Position numbers and translations under genes: made by a program. From Isoetes taiwanensis (lineage: Eukaryota > Streptophyta > Lycopodiopsida > Isoetales > Isoetaceae), in NCBI GenBank assembly GCA_021234155.1, contig JAJEKV010000046.1, positions 7,631,012-7,695,011 on the forward strand: a DNA stretch of 64,000 nucleotides. The letters run 5' to 3'. The notes beneath the pieces are model-generated. The model did no database searches. It worked only from the letters and a program-made list of their open reading frames with translations, and had not been told where the DNA came from. Position 1 is the first letter of the stretch. The number at the start of each line of letters is the position of its first letter. Below, piece by piece: positions 47,122 through 60,660 of the stretch.

Positions 47122-48150
47122 GGTGCCACACTAGGAGGAGGATAAATCCAAACCCCATTCTCGCCGGGCCTTATTGCTTCACGTTTTCAACTGCAGCTTC
47201 TCGACCATGTCCTAGGTGCAACCGACCGAAACTTGACCTCCATAACGTAAACCCTTCAATAACTTATAACAACACACAAGGTTTACGTTTCGAGGGCCAT
47301 ATCCTAGTCAGATTCGACCAGGATTTTGCACAATTTCATCATGTAGAGGGAGGGTGTTGATGCCGTAAGATAGACCCAGAAGACCTTCGTAAGCAGCTTT
47401 GCTCCAAATGTCATTCTCAAGGCCCCCGGCCATGGATTCCGCAACTCCCCACCGGGAATCGCGGAACTGCTTTTCTTTGCCAAAAATGTCTATGCAACTT
47501 GGCCATTTGGGTAATTTGATAATTCGACGACATGGCGAAGTCGTAATCTCCATTTTGAGCCTTTGTAATCGCCGAACGACAAAAACACTTGGGTTTCTAC
47601 ACTGGCCGCTTCAGGACGCTTCAGCGGCTTGATAGGTTCTCCCGGACCGATCTTGGATTTTTTTGAACCTGCTCGAAGCATGTTACATGAACGACCGATT
47701 CAATGGCCAGATAGGGGAACTGAGCTCTGGGAGGGGGCATTGGCATACATCCTCTGGGAGGAGCACTGCCAGGAAAGGCTTCCTCAAAGAACCTTTTGGG
47801 GTCCGCCTCCGGGTCCGGCCTCTCCTCCGGGTGGGGCAGCCACACAAAAGTCCCCGGCCTTGTTCGACTGGGGAAGGGTGACAACGCTTTTAAGTTCTTC
47901 AATATCGCCTATTCTATCCCTCGCCAAACCCCCACCAAAAATTCCAAAGGTTGTCGTATTTCTTGCATAAAGTCCTAGTCATCATGTCCACGTCACCACC
48001 ATCTTGCCATGTCACCCAAAATTTGCCAACATCACCCAATGAAAAGACCATAGATGGATATCTTTTCATTTTTTACCTAGTCAAAACTTGACTTTGCTTG
48101 CTTGGCATGCCATGTCACCATTTGGAGTGCCACATCATCTTTTCCACGTT
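47122..48150 (-). repeat. Foldback-complex arm, right copy 2
   Basis: The inner part (47122-47990) duplicates 46145-46835. The outer part (47600-48130) is the inverted counterpart of 44735-45260. Minus-strand frames here (for example HPEERPDPEADPKRFFEEAF) look protein-like but belong to no family I know. Confidence 0.82.
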
Positions 48151-49290
48151 GTTTGTTGGTGCCACAAGGGCAATGACATGCGTGAACGTGGAACCTTTCC
48201 ATGTGGCACTTGTGGCAAGGGGAGCAGCCTATAATGTGAACCTTTCCATGTAATTTAGGAACTAGCGTGAGACCATGTAATTTAGGAACCACTAGTAAAC
48301 GTGTTGCCGCACATATACTTTTCTTGACATGTGAAAAATGTTCAAGAAGTATCTAATATGATGATAAGGGCATGAAAGTTCTTGATCAAGAAGGTGACAA
48401 AATGTAATAATAACAAACTCATTAATGTATCCAACCTTCTTCATAAGAACTTTGAATACTTTTCATTAATACATGTATCCCAATCAGGATTCGAAAATTA
48501 TTCGGCAAGGCCCTTGTTTGTCTGGTCCAATTTCAAAATTGCCGATCTAAATGTTTGGTCACCTGAAAAATTCCAGTTTAAAAAACATAGTTTAATGTAA
48601 AATCTGGCAAATTTATGTCTTATTATATATTAAATCTAATACATATGTTATATGGATGGCAAATTATCAGGTAGAGGTCAAATATTTTTCAAACCCTGAT
48701 CCTAATGTTTTATTATGCAAGGTCGTGCATTACACACATATATTAAGTTCAAACGCTAGTAATAAGTATTGTTTGTTAAACTCTTAGTTTGGTTGAACCG
48801 CATAAAATAGTATCCTTATTATAAGCTTGGGAACCCACCATCGCTGGTTTCGACGAAACCCGCAAAGCTGTACCGCCAGCCGGGTTAGAAACTCGCCCGA
48901 ACCGATGGGTTCCCACACGTGGCCCACCGTTAGGTTAGGTGAGAATTCCGTCCGCCACAGCAGGTAGTAAAAACCGTGAATTTCCACCTACTGCAGGGTT
49001 ATGATGTCTCAACGTGCACTAATAATAATGAAGCATAATATAAGAAATCCTTCATATTAATTTTGATGAATATTTTAGAGCAACAAATGATCACTCCCGC
49101 ATATTTCTCATGTCAAAAATTTTAAATCTGAGACAAAAAAATTCGCAAAAACCCACGGACGAAATAATATACACGAATATTCTAGAATGGGACTCGATGA
49201 AACCAACAAACCACGACTTAGACTTGCTTCTCATTCATCTCAAAGCAGATTTTTCATTAATGGTGGATAGTGAGTAGCCGCAACACGCTT
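48151..49290. other. Unrecognised stretch
   Basis: Contains a local repeat CCATGTAATTTAGGAAC (48248 and 48275) and a moderately GC-rich block at 48820-48990 with no clear identity. Confidence 0.4.
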
Positions 49291-49790
49291 AACCACCCAC
49301 AAAAATAAAGGGAAAATCCAATTATATCATTTGGACCCCAACAAATTACAATGCTAATAGAGATTGGTTAGTGTACCGCTAAAAGCTTATCACCGGATTA
49401 AAAACCCTCGCCTTTCGGTTTTTCGAGGAAAAACCCTAGTGATAAGCCTTCTAAGGGCTTGACAAACGCAAGGCATAAAACCCCCCAAAACCCACTAATG
49501 GAAAAGTCGAAACAGACGTCGCCCAACCGCATTCGCACATCACCAACAAAACAACAAGACAAAACAAACCTCCCGTGAGTGGAGGGTTGATTACGCCGCC
49601 GCGCCACGCGATAAAAAATACAAAACAAAGAGGGGGGGAGGGTGGGTTACGAGAATAAGGTATCACGAGAGAGAAGAGGAAGCGCCGGCGAGATGTTGCC
49701 GCAGATCGGCTTAAAATAGCGAATCCCCAACTGTAATCGGCATAGCTACCCCGCATGCATGCAAAACATGCATGCTCGTCCCATTTAGAA
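49291..49790 (-). repeat. Dispersed repeat, copy 2 (partner of 2281-2900)
   Basis: Carries the same blocks in the same order: the AATCCAATTATATCATTTGG block, the AGGGTTTTTCCTCGAAAAAC module, CTTATTCTC and the pyrimidine tract (minus strand), and the CATGCATG cluster at 49753-49775. About 80 percent identical where alignable by eye. Confidence 0.65.
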
Positions 49791-52700
49791 TGGCGATCCG
49801 ATGTCTCTTGGATCGATGGGATTCGTGGATAGTTTAACTTTCATCCAATGGCTAATATTTTGCCTCGCCAATGGCTTAGATTGCGCATCCCGCCCCGCAA
49901 TCCTATTGGTCCGGAATGGCCTTTGGTTTGTAGGTTTGTGTTTAAAAATTGGCATGGCGTAGCTTCGCTTTTGGCGCCTTAGAGTTTTGGCATCTAGCTT
50001 CAGCTTGAGATGGGATGGCACCTGGAAGCTCCATTTTGTGAACCAAAGCTTGAGAAATAGAACAGTAAGAACTGGACTAGTTTTTATCTTTAAAGTAATT
50101 GATCTTGTGTTAGTTTTGAGTTTGTTCCTTAAATAATAGGTGACTCTATTTGCAGATGTTGTCTTATTTTGGGAATCAAGGCCAATCAGTAAGGTGCTTT
50201 GGGTACTTTACCTATTGAAGGATTGAATCGATGCCTATAGAGGGGGATAGTAAATGTGACACCTGCTTGTCTCTGGGATAACGTGGAACCTTCTCCTTCG
50301 AAAAAATGGATCAGAGATGCGTTGAAATGAAACTAAAGGAACAAGCTATTATATTAGATTAGCCTCAAAAAACCCGTCCCTAAAATTTGTTGAAGTAAAC
50401 ACGAAAGCGTAAAACAAGAAAAAATAATTTTATTTCTTTATGTTCGGGCCGCTTCTTTTTTAACATTCAATTTGTTTTTCTCAAAATACATTCAAAATAC
50501 ATTGAAAATACATCAACAAAATTGTCTTTCTGGTTTTTACACAATGAGCTTGCTCTATATTTTGAATATATTTTGAATATTTCTATGTGTTTCTTTTCTT
50601 TTTTTTTAGGTGTCCGGTATGTCTTCGTCATCATGAAGTTTTAAACTCCTCAACTCATTTTCTAACACATCTATTTGTGAGGTGGACTTAGCTCATAGTG
50701 CTTCAAGAATAGGACCACATTTGACGAGGGAGACATACTTCTAAGTTTTAACATAATTGTGGGGCTAACCTTGTCGCAGATATAATTCCCTTTGCTTTTT
50801 TAATTTTTGCACTGCTTTTATTGCTCTAGAACTCTCTTCTTCAGCTTGGCGCATGCCCGAGATGTCCCCAGAAACCTCCACCAACACTGCAGCTTGAACT
50901 AGCTACACCATTGGTAGTCAAGTTCCATCATCTTTAGTCAGATCCTGGATCTACTAATTCCCTATAGATCCTCTACTTCCAAGATATGCATTATTTGTTG
51001 CTTCTAAATTTGAAAGCTTGATCCTCCTTTATAAACCTCCACAAAGGTTTCAACAAACTTTGCTCCAAATCTTAGTCATTGTAAATGTAATTTTGCTCGA
51101 TACCAAATATGGAATTATAGACCAACTTTGTTAAGCTTCACTTGATCCTCAAAAAAAATATAAGTTACAATGGCTATTCAAATATGATATCAAGAGAATT
51201 TAATAATTAACTCAACTTTCAATGGTCTAACAATAATATCAAGGTAAATGGTCTTCAACGACTCCCATCAGAGCTCAATTTTCTCAAGGCACTTAGTGCA
51301 AATCACACTTGGGCTAGCCGAATTGATGACTCCACCATTCAATCGCCGATCCACCCAAACAATCAATCGCCAATTCTCTTATCTTAGGTTCCAAATGATT
51401 AGCTCTTTCCAAAAATTGCCCGATGTGAATCCATAATTGCCATTCGCTCACCTCGTATTATTCAAAATATTACTTCAATAGTTAGAAGTATTCCAAGCAT
51501 TGAAATGTGAAATGAATCTATAGCCATTACTTCACAGTTGATGCTTTATATGTTATTTATGAACTTCCCAATGTTTTTTGAAGTTTTATTTATTTTTAAA
51601 ACAAAAAAAAAAAAACAACATCTCCCATAACACACCAAAACAAAACATATCTCCCATAAAAATAATACATAACAAGTCAAGCAAAAACAGAGCTGGGCGC
51701 AAGAATTTAGTGAGAAAAAAACACGATTAAAAAACAAAAATCTATGTCAAGCTAGCAAAATACCGGGTGACCATATACTTTGTTGGGGAAATGGAGGCCG
51801 GTTTACTATGTATTTAAAAGACTTTAGTTTTACATACAATATCTATTATATAATGAGCTGAATGAGATAAATTGAGTGTCATTGTTACCTCAACAGTTTA
51901 TGGCAAGCAAAATAGAAAGGCATATTAGTATCTATAAATATAGTTATCCCTGACATCAAATTATGTTAATTGTTCTTATTGCATAGTGAAGATTAACTCA
52001 AATTTGTTTCTCGAGAGACTTTTTAACCTAAAGATATTATATTTGCTTTCCACATTAACTTACATATGCATTGGTTAATGCTTTTGACCTTGACTTCTTT
52101 AGCTATAGTTTGACTTTGATTCAAGTTTAGCTTGGCTTTCTTAGTTGATCGTATTCAATAGGGTGACTTTACTTCCAACTTCCTTGTAAAAAAAATAGAG
52201 GACTTTTTGGCTTTATGACAAGATTATTGGAGATTTTGGCAAACAACTCCAAGTTTGGAACATCATACCTTGACCATGCTATAGTTTAGTTGGTACATAG
52301 TTTGAGGTCTATGTTTACTGTTTTCTTTTTAGATTGAAAACCATGTTGTTCTTTGCCTGCATCCACCAATTATATTTCCAAAAGCTGCAACTACTGTGAT
52401 TATGCATTTTTGTTACATGTTTCAATAGGATAAGTTTTATAGAATAGATCCTTCCTTATGCTGATATGGATTTAAGGTACATAGAGCATGATATCCATTC
52501 ATATCTCTTTGTGTTTGTGTGTTTATTTTCTTCTTGTGAAAGCCTTCAATCCTTGAAGCCAGATCTTGGAACGGTATTTATATGGATTGACATTCGGGAT
52601 ATGCAAATATCAAATAAGTCTCTAGTTTATCAAGACCTTTCCGACCTCTACAAAGCTCTAACCATAAGATGTATTGCCTTTTAACTGCAAACGCCGTGGT

Positions 52701-53490
52701 TTGTTATCGCTTGTTGCTTGCTAGAGGTGTATGCGGTCTTATCTCAAAGAAGCATTGTGACATAATATTTGGAAATGCCATTATTGCAACATATATGTAA
52801 AAAGGCTATTTCAATGAAGCCCATGATTTGTTCATTCCAAAGAGCACAATTTCCTGGTCTACGATTACGACTTTGAAGAAAAACTATTCAGGATTAATGA
52901 GGTTCTTAATTATCTTCTTTAATTCATGTATTTCTCTTTAAAAAGGTGTCAACAAAGTTTCTTTGTTTAGTTGGCATAGTAATTTGCCTCCTGCTATTGT
53001 GATCCGTATCGCCCATAACATTAGAGAGATGATTAGTCATTAATTATCTCCAAAAATGAAGCTCCATTTGTTCTCGCTTTGGATCAAAGGTAGCTTCTTT
53101 ACAAAGTCGTAGAAAAGCTAGACAATGTATTTTGTTTTGTGAACAGAGTAACAATGTTGTTTAGCTTAAATATGCTCATCTTCTAATGAATGCTTACTTC
53201 CAATCTTTGCTTCTATTCCATGTACTACTTGATTTTTTTTTTTTGTTACCATGCTTTGAGTGCCTCCTTTTTGTAATCGGGTCAATACATCGCAAATACA
53301 TTTGCATACATGCTTCAACTATATGCAAGGCAAGGGAAAATGGAAGGAGACAAGACGCTTGCTAGATCCACCAACTAGAATTTATACTTACAATGGTTTA
53401 ATAAGCCTTGCATAGTTGGTTACCCTTCATAATAATCAATAATCATGCCCAATGTACATTGTTGTAGGTCGCTCAAGGATCTTTCTCCTT
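49791..53490. other. Unrecognised AT-rich stretch
   Basis: No gene, element end or longer repeat recognised over 3.7 kb. Short frames only (for example 52466-52684). Confidence 0.4.
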
Positions 53491-53499
53491 TAGGTGATC

Positions 53500-53905
53500 T
53501 ATTCTATTCTATTCTATTTAGTAAACAAATATAGATAAAGCACAACCTCTTGAACTACTAGTTTTCCTCCTAATTCAAATCGCAGAAATTCTCCCTTTTG
53601 CAACCAACTCCAACAACAAGTTGACAATCTACCAAATGTTGAAGAGCGGTAATTACATCATGAGGCCACATGACAATTAATTGTTATATCAAATCTTCCA
53701 TTTGCCTTTGAACTCCTAGTTGCGGAGTGTAGAAGAAGCCATGGGTGTTCTTTATGGCTATTATCTTAATAAAAAGACTGAAATTATCTTCTTGTTTACT
53801 TGATGAGTTAAAGTTATATTTCTATTATCGAAAGTATGTAAAGTTGATCAACGTTTATTCTCCCGTGGACGCTAAAAACTATTCTATTCTATTCTATTCT
53901 ATTCA
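53500..53905 (+). repeat. SINE-like 3' end C with (TATTC)n tracts
   Basis: The terminus CCCGTGGACGCTAAAAA at 53862-53878 is followed by a (CTATT)n tail to 53905. A similar (TATTC)n tract lies at 53500-53518, about 360 bases upstream, so the piece between is bracketed by the same pentanucleotide repeat. The shared terminus links it to copies A, B and D; the body is not alignable by eye. Confidence 0.45.
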
Positions 53906-55849
53906 ATCTCTGAAGTTATAGTCTTTATTAAGTTTTCAGTTGAAGTTGTATATTGCGAAGTAATATATTGGCATCCCAATAGTCGAGATAATTGTGCACT
54001 TTTCTATTTGCTTAAATCTAAAAAATCGGGCAAAGGTGGGACTTGTAAAATTGGTGTTTTGCTATCTAATATGAATTCTAAAGTAGATCTTTTAGAGTTA
54101 AAATTGATGGTCAAATTTTAGTGTGAGACTAATTTAGTCCGAGTAGCCATGAATTATGGATTCTAGATCTAACAATAAAACTTGAGCAACCATGACTTAT
54201 GGATCCAAGATCTAGAAACAAGACTAGAGCTCTATATCTATAGTGGTGCACATGATTGATTAGGTAAAACGAGCGCCTATGAGTGTACTTTATGGTTACA
54301 GAGTGAGGTGCCATGTACACATTCCTTATACGTGTTCTTACTTGTATAATGCCCTATAAAGTTACAAGTTGCAAAAACTATAATAATGGCATAAGTAATT
54401 TAACAAACTTTTTTTTGTGTGTGTGAAAGAGTGAGCATCCATATACCAACATTAAACTTCATTTTCAACAAAGTCTTTAGATTATTAACAAGGTAGCTAT
54501 GCCGAGTTGCATTTAGGGTGACTTGTGTTAGGGCTTTATATTCAAACTTCTTCCATGTGTTCAAACCGCTTTAATTATATATATATACATTAAATACATG
54601 TAATAACACTTGGTATTGAGCTCAAAACTCCTATTCTTGGCCTTATCTTTCCATTTGATTATTATCATCGCCCCAACCTATCTGCTTTGAGTAAAAAGCA
54701 CATCCGGCCATCATCACGCAAGCACTACTGTATACACACCAAGACATTATAGTCCCGCCCAAATACATTAGCTACTTTATGTACATCACCACATGCATTT
54801 ATGCTCTTGGAGGCAAATAAAGATCGGGGAGAAAACTTACGTGTAAAGAGACAACCGGCTTCTTTTTATTTGCAGTAGCTACTCTCACACCCCAAGTTAT
54901 CGTGTCCATGTGTGTCAAAGATTACAAGTTCCACCTCCACCACAGAGCCAGCCTCAATCATGTCCATCTCAAGATGGTTCAAGGGAGTGTCAGCTCCACC
55001 GCCCCGAAATTGGCAAGGGGAGCCTCCCTTTGTTCCACCCTTCCATTGTTTTGTTCAAAGACTTGGTGAGGGAGAGCCTCCTCCGCTTCTACCCCCATTA
55101 TTTTGTTGTTGGGTAACTGGCAAGGAGAGCCTCGCCTCCACCCTTCCATGCAAATTATCGAATCAGCCAGACATGAGACACATGCTGACTAGCCCATTAT
55201 GCAAGTGTTCTTTCCACTAATATTTGTCCATCCCTTAAGTACTTTCATGATGTTTTGAACATTTTCATGCCGCCCTTGTAATTCCTGGATCTTCAGGAAC
55301 CCCAGCCCTAGCATCCTCTTCAAAAGCTGGAGTATGCACAATTCTCTCAGGATGCAGTGGAGTAGCAACAATGTATAGCAGCTTGCATTTGGGTGCATGA
55401 CAACAGAGGGGTAAAGGGACACAACTGCAGGTAGGGAGGCATAGAGGAAGAAGGGGACCATTATGTATGCATCTCCAGCACGAAAATTTGCAAATAAAGC
55501 AAGTCGAGGAAATAAATCAGCAAGCCGAGGGGCCATTGAGCAATCAAGCAGCCATACTCTGTGAAAGATAAAATACTTTTCACAAATCCACACAAATGTG
55601 AAGACCATGACCGTAAGGGAAGAAGAGAAACACAAATTTTAGCACCATCAAATAATAGAATGGGCAAGAAGGAGTACCCGTACCCATTAGCAATATCGGG
55701 ATAAGAAAAACTCCAAAGACCAGAGATCAGAGTATGATTAGGAGCTCAGAAACCAACATGGCATCCTAAGAGCGGTGAATCGTACTTATGAAAATCCAAA
55801 GTAGTAAGGTTGGTACAAAATATGGGGTTTTAATTTGGATCAATCTGTG
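53906..55849. other. Unrecognised stretch
   Basis: Around 55010-55150 phrases GAGCCTCC and CCACCCTTCCA recur twice within about 120 bases. No recognised gene. A 148-codon minus-strand frame (55635-55189) is open but unidentified. Confidence 0.4.
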
Positions 55850-56450
55850 ATGTTCTAGAATTTTAAAATAGCTCTAAAATCTTTTAGAATGTTCCTGAAT
55901 GATCTAGACGCCTATAGGCAAAGACCCCAATCTAAAAATAGGAAGTTTTTTACTTTACAAAGAGTCAAAATAGTGTTCTTAGATGCTCAGTAAGTAAATA
56001 CTCAATTTAAAAAATAGAAAAGTTTTGTGAAACTTCATTAGAATAAGATAGAATATTCTAGAATGTTCTAGATGCTCTTCCCAATAAAAAAAAATGTAAG
56101 GTTTTTGAAACTTACAAAAAGTGAAATAGAATGTTCCGAATGTCTCATGCTCAAGGCAAGTACCCCAGCCTAAAATAGAAAGTTTGTTGAAACTTCTCAA
56201 CACCCAAAAATAAAATATATAGAATGTTCCATGCCCATGCAACACCCTACCTAAAAATAGAAAAGTTTTTTGAAACTTGCAAAACTAAAAGTAGATGTTA
56301 GAGATAGTTCTAGGAAAATTCAAGAATATTCTCTAGGATTAATAGAAAGCTTTTTTGGAAAAAAAATTGCAAAGAGCCAACACATAGAATGTTCTAGAAT
56401 GTTCTATATGCCTCTTATGCTCATCCAAGAATAGGGCTGGTTTTCAAAAT
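55850..56450. repeat. Diverged tandem repeat carrying heat-shock-element motifs
   Basis: About six units of roughly 85-110 bases share (A)TAGAATGTTC..., CTCA...CAAGTACCCCAGCCTAAAA, ATAGAAAGTTTTTTGAAACT and CAAAAAG phrases. The TAGAATGTTC part forms arrays of alternating GAA and TTC spaced by two bases: 56051-56072 (five blocks: GAA, TTC, GAA, TTC, then GA) and 56387-56406 (four blocks) are perfect nGAAnnTTCn arrays. Partial ones lie near 55854, 55889, 56131 and 56221. This is the binding pattern of heat shock factors. No gene lies next to it. Confidence 0.7.
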
Positions 56451-58306
56451 AGGTGACACTTTGAAATGGTGTGGGCAAGCTTCTCTCGGGGTGATGCCTT
56501 TGGAATTGGTAGTAGGTGTGAGTGGGGTTTCTTCCTCATGGGGGATGTTGAACCAAGTAGTGGTCATAAGCTCCCTCATAGGAGTAGAAAGTTTTGAAAC
56601 TTTACAAGCACATCCATATAGAATATCTAGAACATGGGTGATAATTTCGAAATTGTAGTAGGTGAGTGAGCCCATCATGTGTGATACTCTTCTAAAATTG
56701 GTAGTAGGTGTGAGTCAATGACGCCCCTACTCATATACCTGCACTCAATCAGGAGCATAAACGTGAGTTCATCCTTATACCACCCATTACCCATACAAGG
56801 CTCCACGTATCACCGCGAACCCTTGATGAGTTCCTGGAATATGAAGGTCATTTTACCCGCTCCCGGCCTACCTAGTCATGGAAGCTTAAACATACATGTC
56901 AAGATACAACAATAACATCGCATAACCATCTCGGCGATGGTCATCATATTCCCATAGACAAAGATCAACATTATCACATATGGGAGTCCTACCCAAGGCC
57001 TCACTCAAGGGGAAGGATCGACCGCTTGGGTCTCCTTTGTGTCTGGCTGCGCATGTAATTCATGGCAATGGGATTTCCAATGGGCATAAGAACATGCTTG
57101 TGGTAGTCCACTCCATCCGGGCCTCCCTGTGCACACCCTGCGAGTAGGTTGAAAAGTGTTGGGACCCCACCAGCCCTCCCATGCATGCCGCGCGGGGTTT
57201 GGCCCCTCGGGTCGTGATCTTCCCGCCCGGCGCGCGTGTAGGGACTACCCCACCGCAGGATCTAAGCATGCCTGACTCAGCAATTCAGAGGCCACCGCCT
57301 GCACTCCAATCAATCCCATGGAAGGTGTCCACCACCCCAAGAGTGCTCTAACCCAATGCAAAAGCCCTGCACGCTAGCTGGGCAGAGCATCGTGCCTAGT
57401 CACATTATAATCCCATAGCTTTGCCTACCGCAGGGACGCGGATCATGAGTCAACATGAACCTCCTTTAGAGCCGGGCCTAGTCCCTTCACCCACAACCAA
57501 ATGTGGTTTTTTACACACAAAGTCAATTTACAGTGTGCTAGCGAGGCTAACTAGGGACATCAACTACCAAGGCTTAAGGTCTCTACCCCCCTTCCCAATA
57601 CAATGAGTTTACAGAGAGATACATCATCCATATACATATCATGAACTAAAAGAACTAGATCTAATCTATATCATAGAGTTAGGTTCTTTAGTTAGAGCTT
57701 GGTATCCTGGGGATCTAAATGTGAAAGTATGGGGCAACGAAGGATAAACCTACTGATTCAATGACTGGGAAGTTGAAGCTATTAAATTGACTAAATATCT
57801 GATCCTTGGCTCGCTCCTCCGCCTCAACTCCCACTCATCCCGGCTTTGAACTACCGCTAGAAGATGAAGTTTAGAAAGTGGGAAACTAATGAGCTAGATC
57901 ACCGTATGATCCGGGAGTATGGCTTGACTCATGGAGCAGTGAAAATGTGAGCCCCAAAAATGGTATGAATGAAAATAAAGTTAGGGCTCACCTAAATAGA
58001 CAAGGCAAATAGGGCTAGGTTTCCACTATCCCTTAAGCATGTGGGATAATGGGGTATGGCCCACTTGCCTTTGCATACCAACTAGGCATAAGCAGTCCAC
58101 ATGGGAAAAATGTGTACCTAGATAAATGTGCACATTGGTAAATGTGCACATAATTAAATGCACACACCTTGCAAGTTGCCCCTAGGGTGCTACCGCACGC
58201 CGGCGTATTAATGCCACGGTCATGGTACGCTGCGATTTGGACGGCCTGGACCGTGATAATGGGTTGGAACATTTCCACATTCCTCAAATGAGTCGCAAAG
58301 ATCGTG
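56451..58306. other. Unrecognised stretch, partly GC-rich
   Basis: GGTAGTAGGTGTGAGT recurs at 56506 and 56700. 57000-57300 is GC-rich without a recognised product. The part nearest 58300 may be LTR sequence of chromovirus element B (shared GTTGCCCCTAGG phrase with 38.36 kb). Confidence 0.4.
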
Positions 58307-59129
58307 GTCTCCCCACCTTGGGATCTTCTTCCTAACCTCAAGAATCAACTTGATGCATACAATATATTACTATTATACTTGTACACTTATTAGGGATTAC
58401 CTAAGTAATATTTTAAAACATTACTACGCCATTACATTATCAAATAACTTATCAATTCATAACTTCGCTAAAGTAATAACTTATTAATCTTTACTTAATA
58501 CAACCATTAAGTTTATCAAAAATTTTAACAATCTTTTCGGTGTTTTCATTCCTTGCAACACATTCCAACAAAAATTTGTGTTGTAAAGTCTTCATAGCTC
58601 GACCTCCTTGCCCTCCTGAGCCTATTGGCTTGCAGGTAACACATTACACTACCATTTTAACCCATTAGTAAAATTATGGTTATAAGGAACCACCCCATTC
58701 ATCTTCATACATGAATGCATGACCAATCTCCCTCACAGTAGAAGAGGATGCTTTTTCCATCGTGGCGGAGACACCGGGCCTATAATGCCTATATGGCTCA
58801 TGCTCACACCTTTGGTTGCTCCAAATGGAGGATAGAGTCCTTCCTCACAGATATGGGCGGAAGGGGATAGGGTCCTCCCCGTAGGCATTGACTAGAGGTG
58901 CTTTTCCCTATCAATGAATTTCTGCAATGAACCTCTTTATCTTCGAGGTCGCTTACTCCGGGACCGCAGACTTTTAATCTACCTTCCAACTCATCCGCGG
59001 AACCGCTGGGCATGCTGCCTACAATGACATTACACCATATCCCGCGAGATCATCGTGAGTGGTCCTTCATCATAGAATAACCATGCAACCCATACCTAGT
59101 ATTAGGTTGCATGTAGGATGGAATCTTTA

Positions 59130-59345
59130 CTACACATGAATTAATCTAAACACAAATCTGCCATGTTCTGAGCCGATTTCTTTGGCGATGATCTTGCTTC
59201 GTCCCATTGCTCCATGAACTGGGTACTGCTTTATTAGACCCTTTCTTGAGTACCCATGTCGCTGTTTTCCAATCGCGTGTTTCCACTTGACCAAATATTG
59301 GAGAAACTCGATCTCCTTGTTTTCCTCAAGGCTTTCAAGAATCAA
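59130..59345 (-). pseudogene. Chromodomain of element B
   Basis: The frame contains EENKEIEFLQYLVKWKHAIG. FLQYLVKW is the same core as in element A. The C-terminal half of the domain is altered by indels. Confidence 0.78.
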
Positions 59346-59649
59346 TTCTCGGAACTATCTCCCACTGCTTCTTCTTCACATTTCTAACAACGGAGAGTAG
59401 TATCCAAGACTTCTTTTCCGATTTGGGAGTATGCTTCTTCAACAAACTCACGGAAGACTTTATGAATCTTTAGGTGTGTCGTGGTAGCTCCAACTTGTAG
59501 GTTTGTTACCTACTCTTTGGCTATTCTCGGAAAGGTCCAGCCCACCTTGGAGCAAGCTTTGCAATTTCCATGCGGAGCTTCGGCCCCATTTCACCTTGAT
59601 CTTTGAGCCAAAACGCTGTCGCCAACTTGAACTCTCTCGACCGGTTTGT

Positions 59650-60660
59650 TTGTCGGCTAATGCTCTTTGTCGTCTTTTGTCGCAAGAAGAATCCTCAACC
59701 TTTCCACCACTGCCGTGATGTCGGCCAACATTTGTACAGTGAAACCTCTACTTTTGATAATGTGATTGTGCCAAGTGTCTGGAATTAAACATTGGTAGCC
59801 GTAATTGATCATAAACGCATGACATTTGGGATGATTCCCCGCTTTGATGCTATTATAACGCAAACTCCACCAAGTGAATATACTTTCCCACATACCTCGT
59901 TTGTTCCGCATAGTTTCAGCATATCCTCCAAAATTCTGTTGGTCCGCTTCTATTTGGCCATCCGCCTGAGGGATGATAGGCCGGGTTCATGGACAGCTTC
60001 GGTCAATCGTCAGAAGAGGTCCCGCCAAAAGGCACCTGCGAACTTCTGGTCTCTGGTCGGAGATGATCTCTTGGCATGCCATGGAGCCCAAGATAAGATT
60101 TCTTGAAGAGCTTCGTCAGATCCATAGCTGAAACGGTATCCCGGTAAGGCACAAAGTGTACCATTTTCGAAACTTTGTCGCACTACAACCATCAAGGCAT
60201 CTTTCCTCTTACCGCCCTCTAAGCTTTGTTATGAAGTCATGCCGATGACCTCCCACTTAACGCCTTTATCAAGTAAAGGTTCCAATGCTGGAATTCAGTT
60301 CAAGTCATTTTTGTCTCAAGGGATTATACGGACACTCTTTGATGTAGCGAGTTACTTGTTCTTCATTCCCCGCCAATAATAGCTGCTACGCACTTTAAAA
60401 TATGTTCATGAATCCCTGCCGCTTTATTAACGCTGGTGTCGTAGAATCAACTCTCACCCCTGCTGGATTCCCGCACACACAACTTGTTCTTATGATACAA
60501 AAGGTTACCTTCCTTCTTAATTCTTGAAGATCTCCTTTTTTATCCTGTTTTGCCTCCCTGCACAAGTCACGCATACTTCCCAAGTCCAGACTGTCGCAAG
60601 GTTTCTTCATCTTCTTACCAAAGTCGCCGGTGAGTGTCGAAATTGCATTGCGCTGCACTC
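59650..60660 (-). pseudogene. Integrase region of element B
   Basis: Three minus-strand frames cover it. 60195-60010 has DALMVVV(R)QSFENGTLCAL, the counterpart of DALMMVVDKLSKMAHL in element A. 59911-59657 has FMINYGYQCLIPDTWHN, also found in element A (39785-39967). The N-terminal zinc-binding part is badly decayed. Confidence 0.72.

Noticed and set aside
48820-48990. GC-richer block considered as a tRNA-derived SINE head
   Set aside because: A partial B-box-like GGTTCGGGCGAG is present, but no A box at the right distance and no second copy were found.
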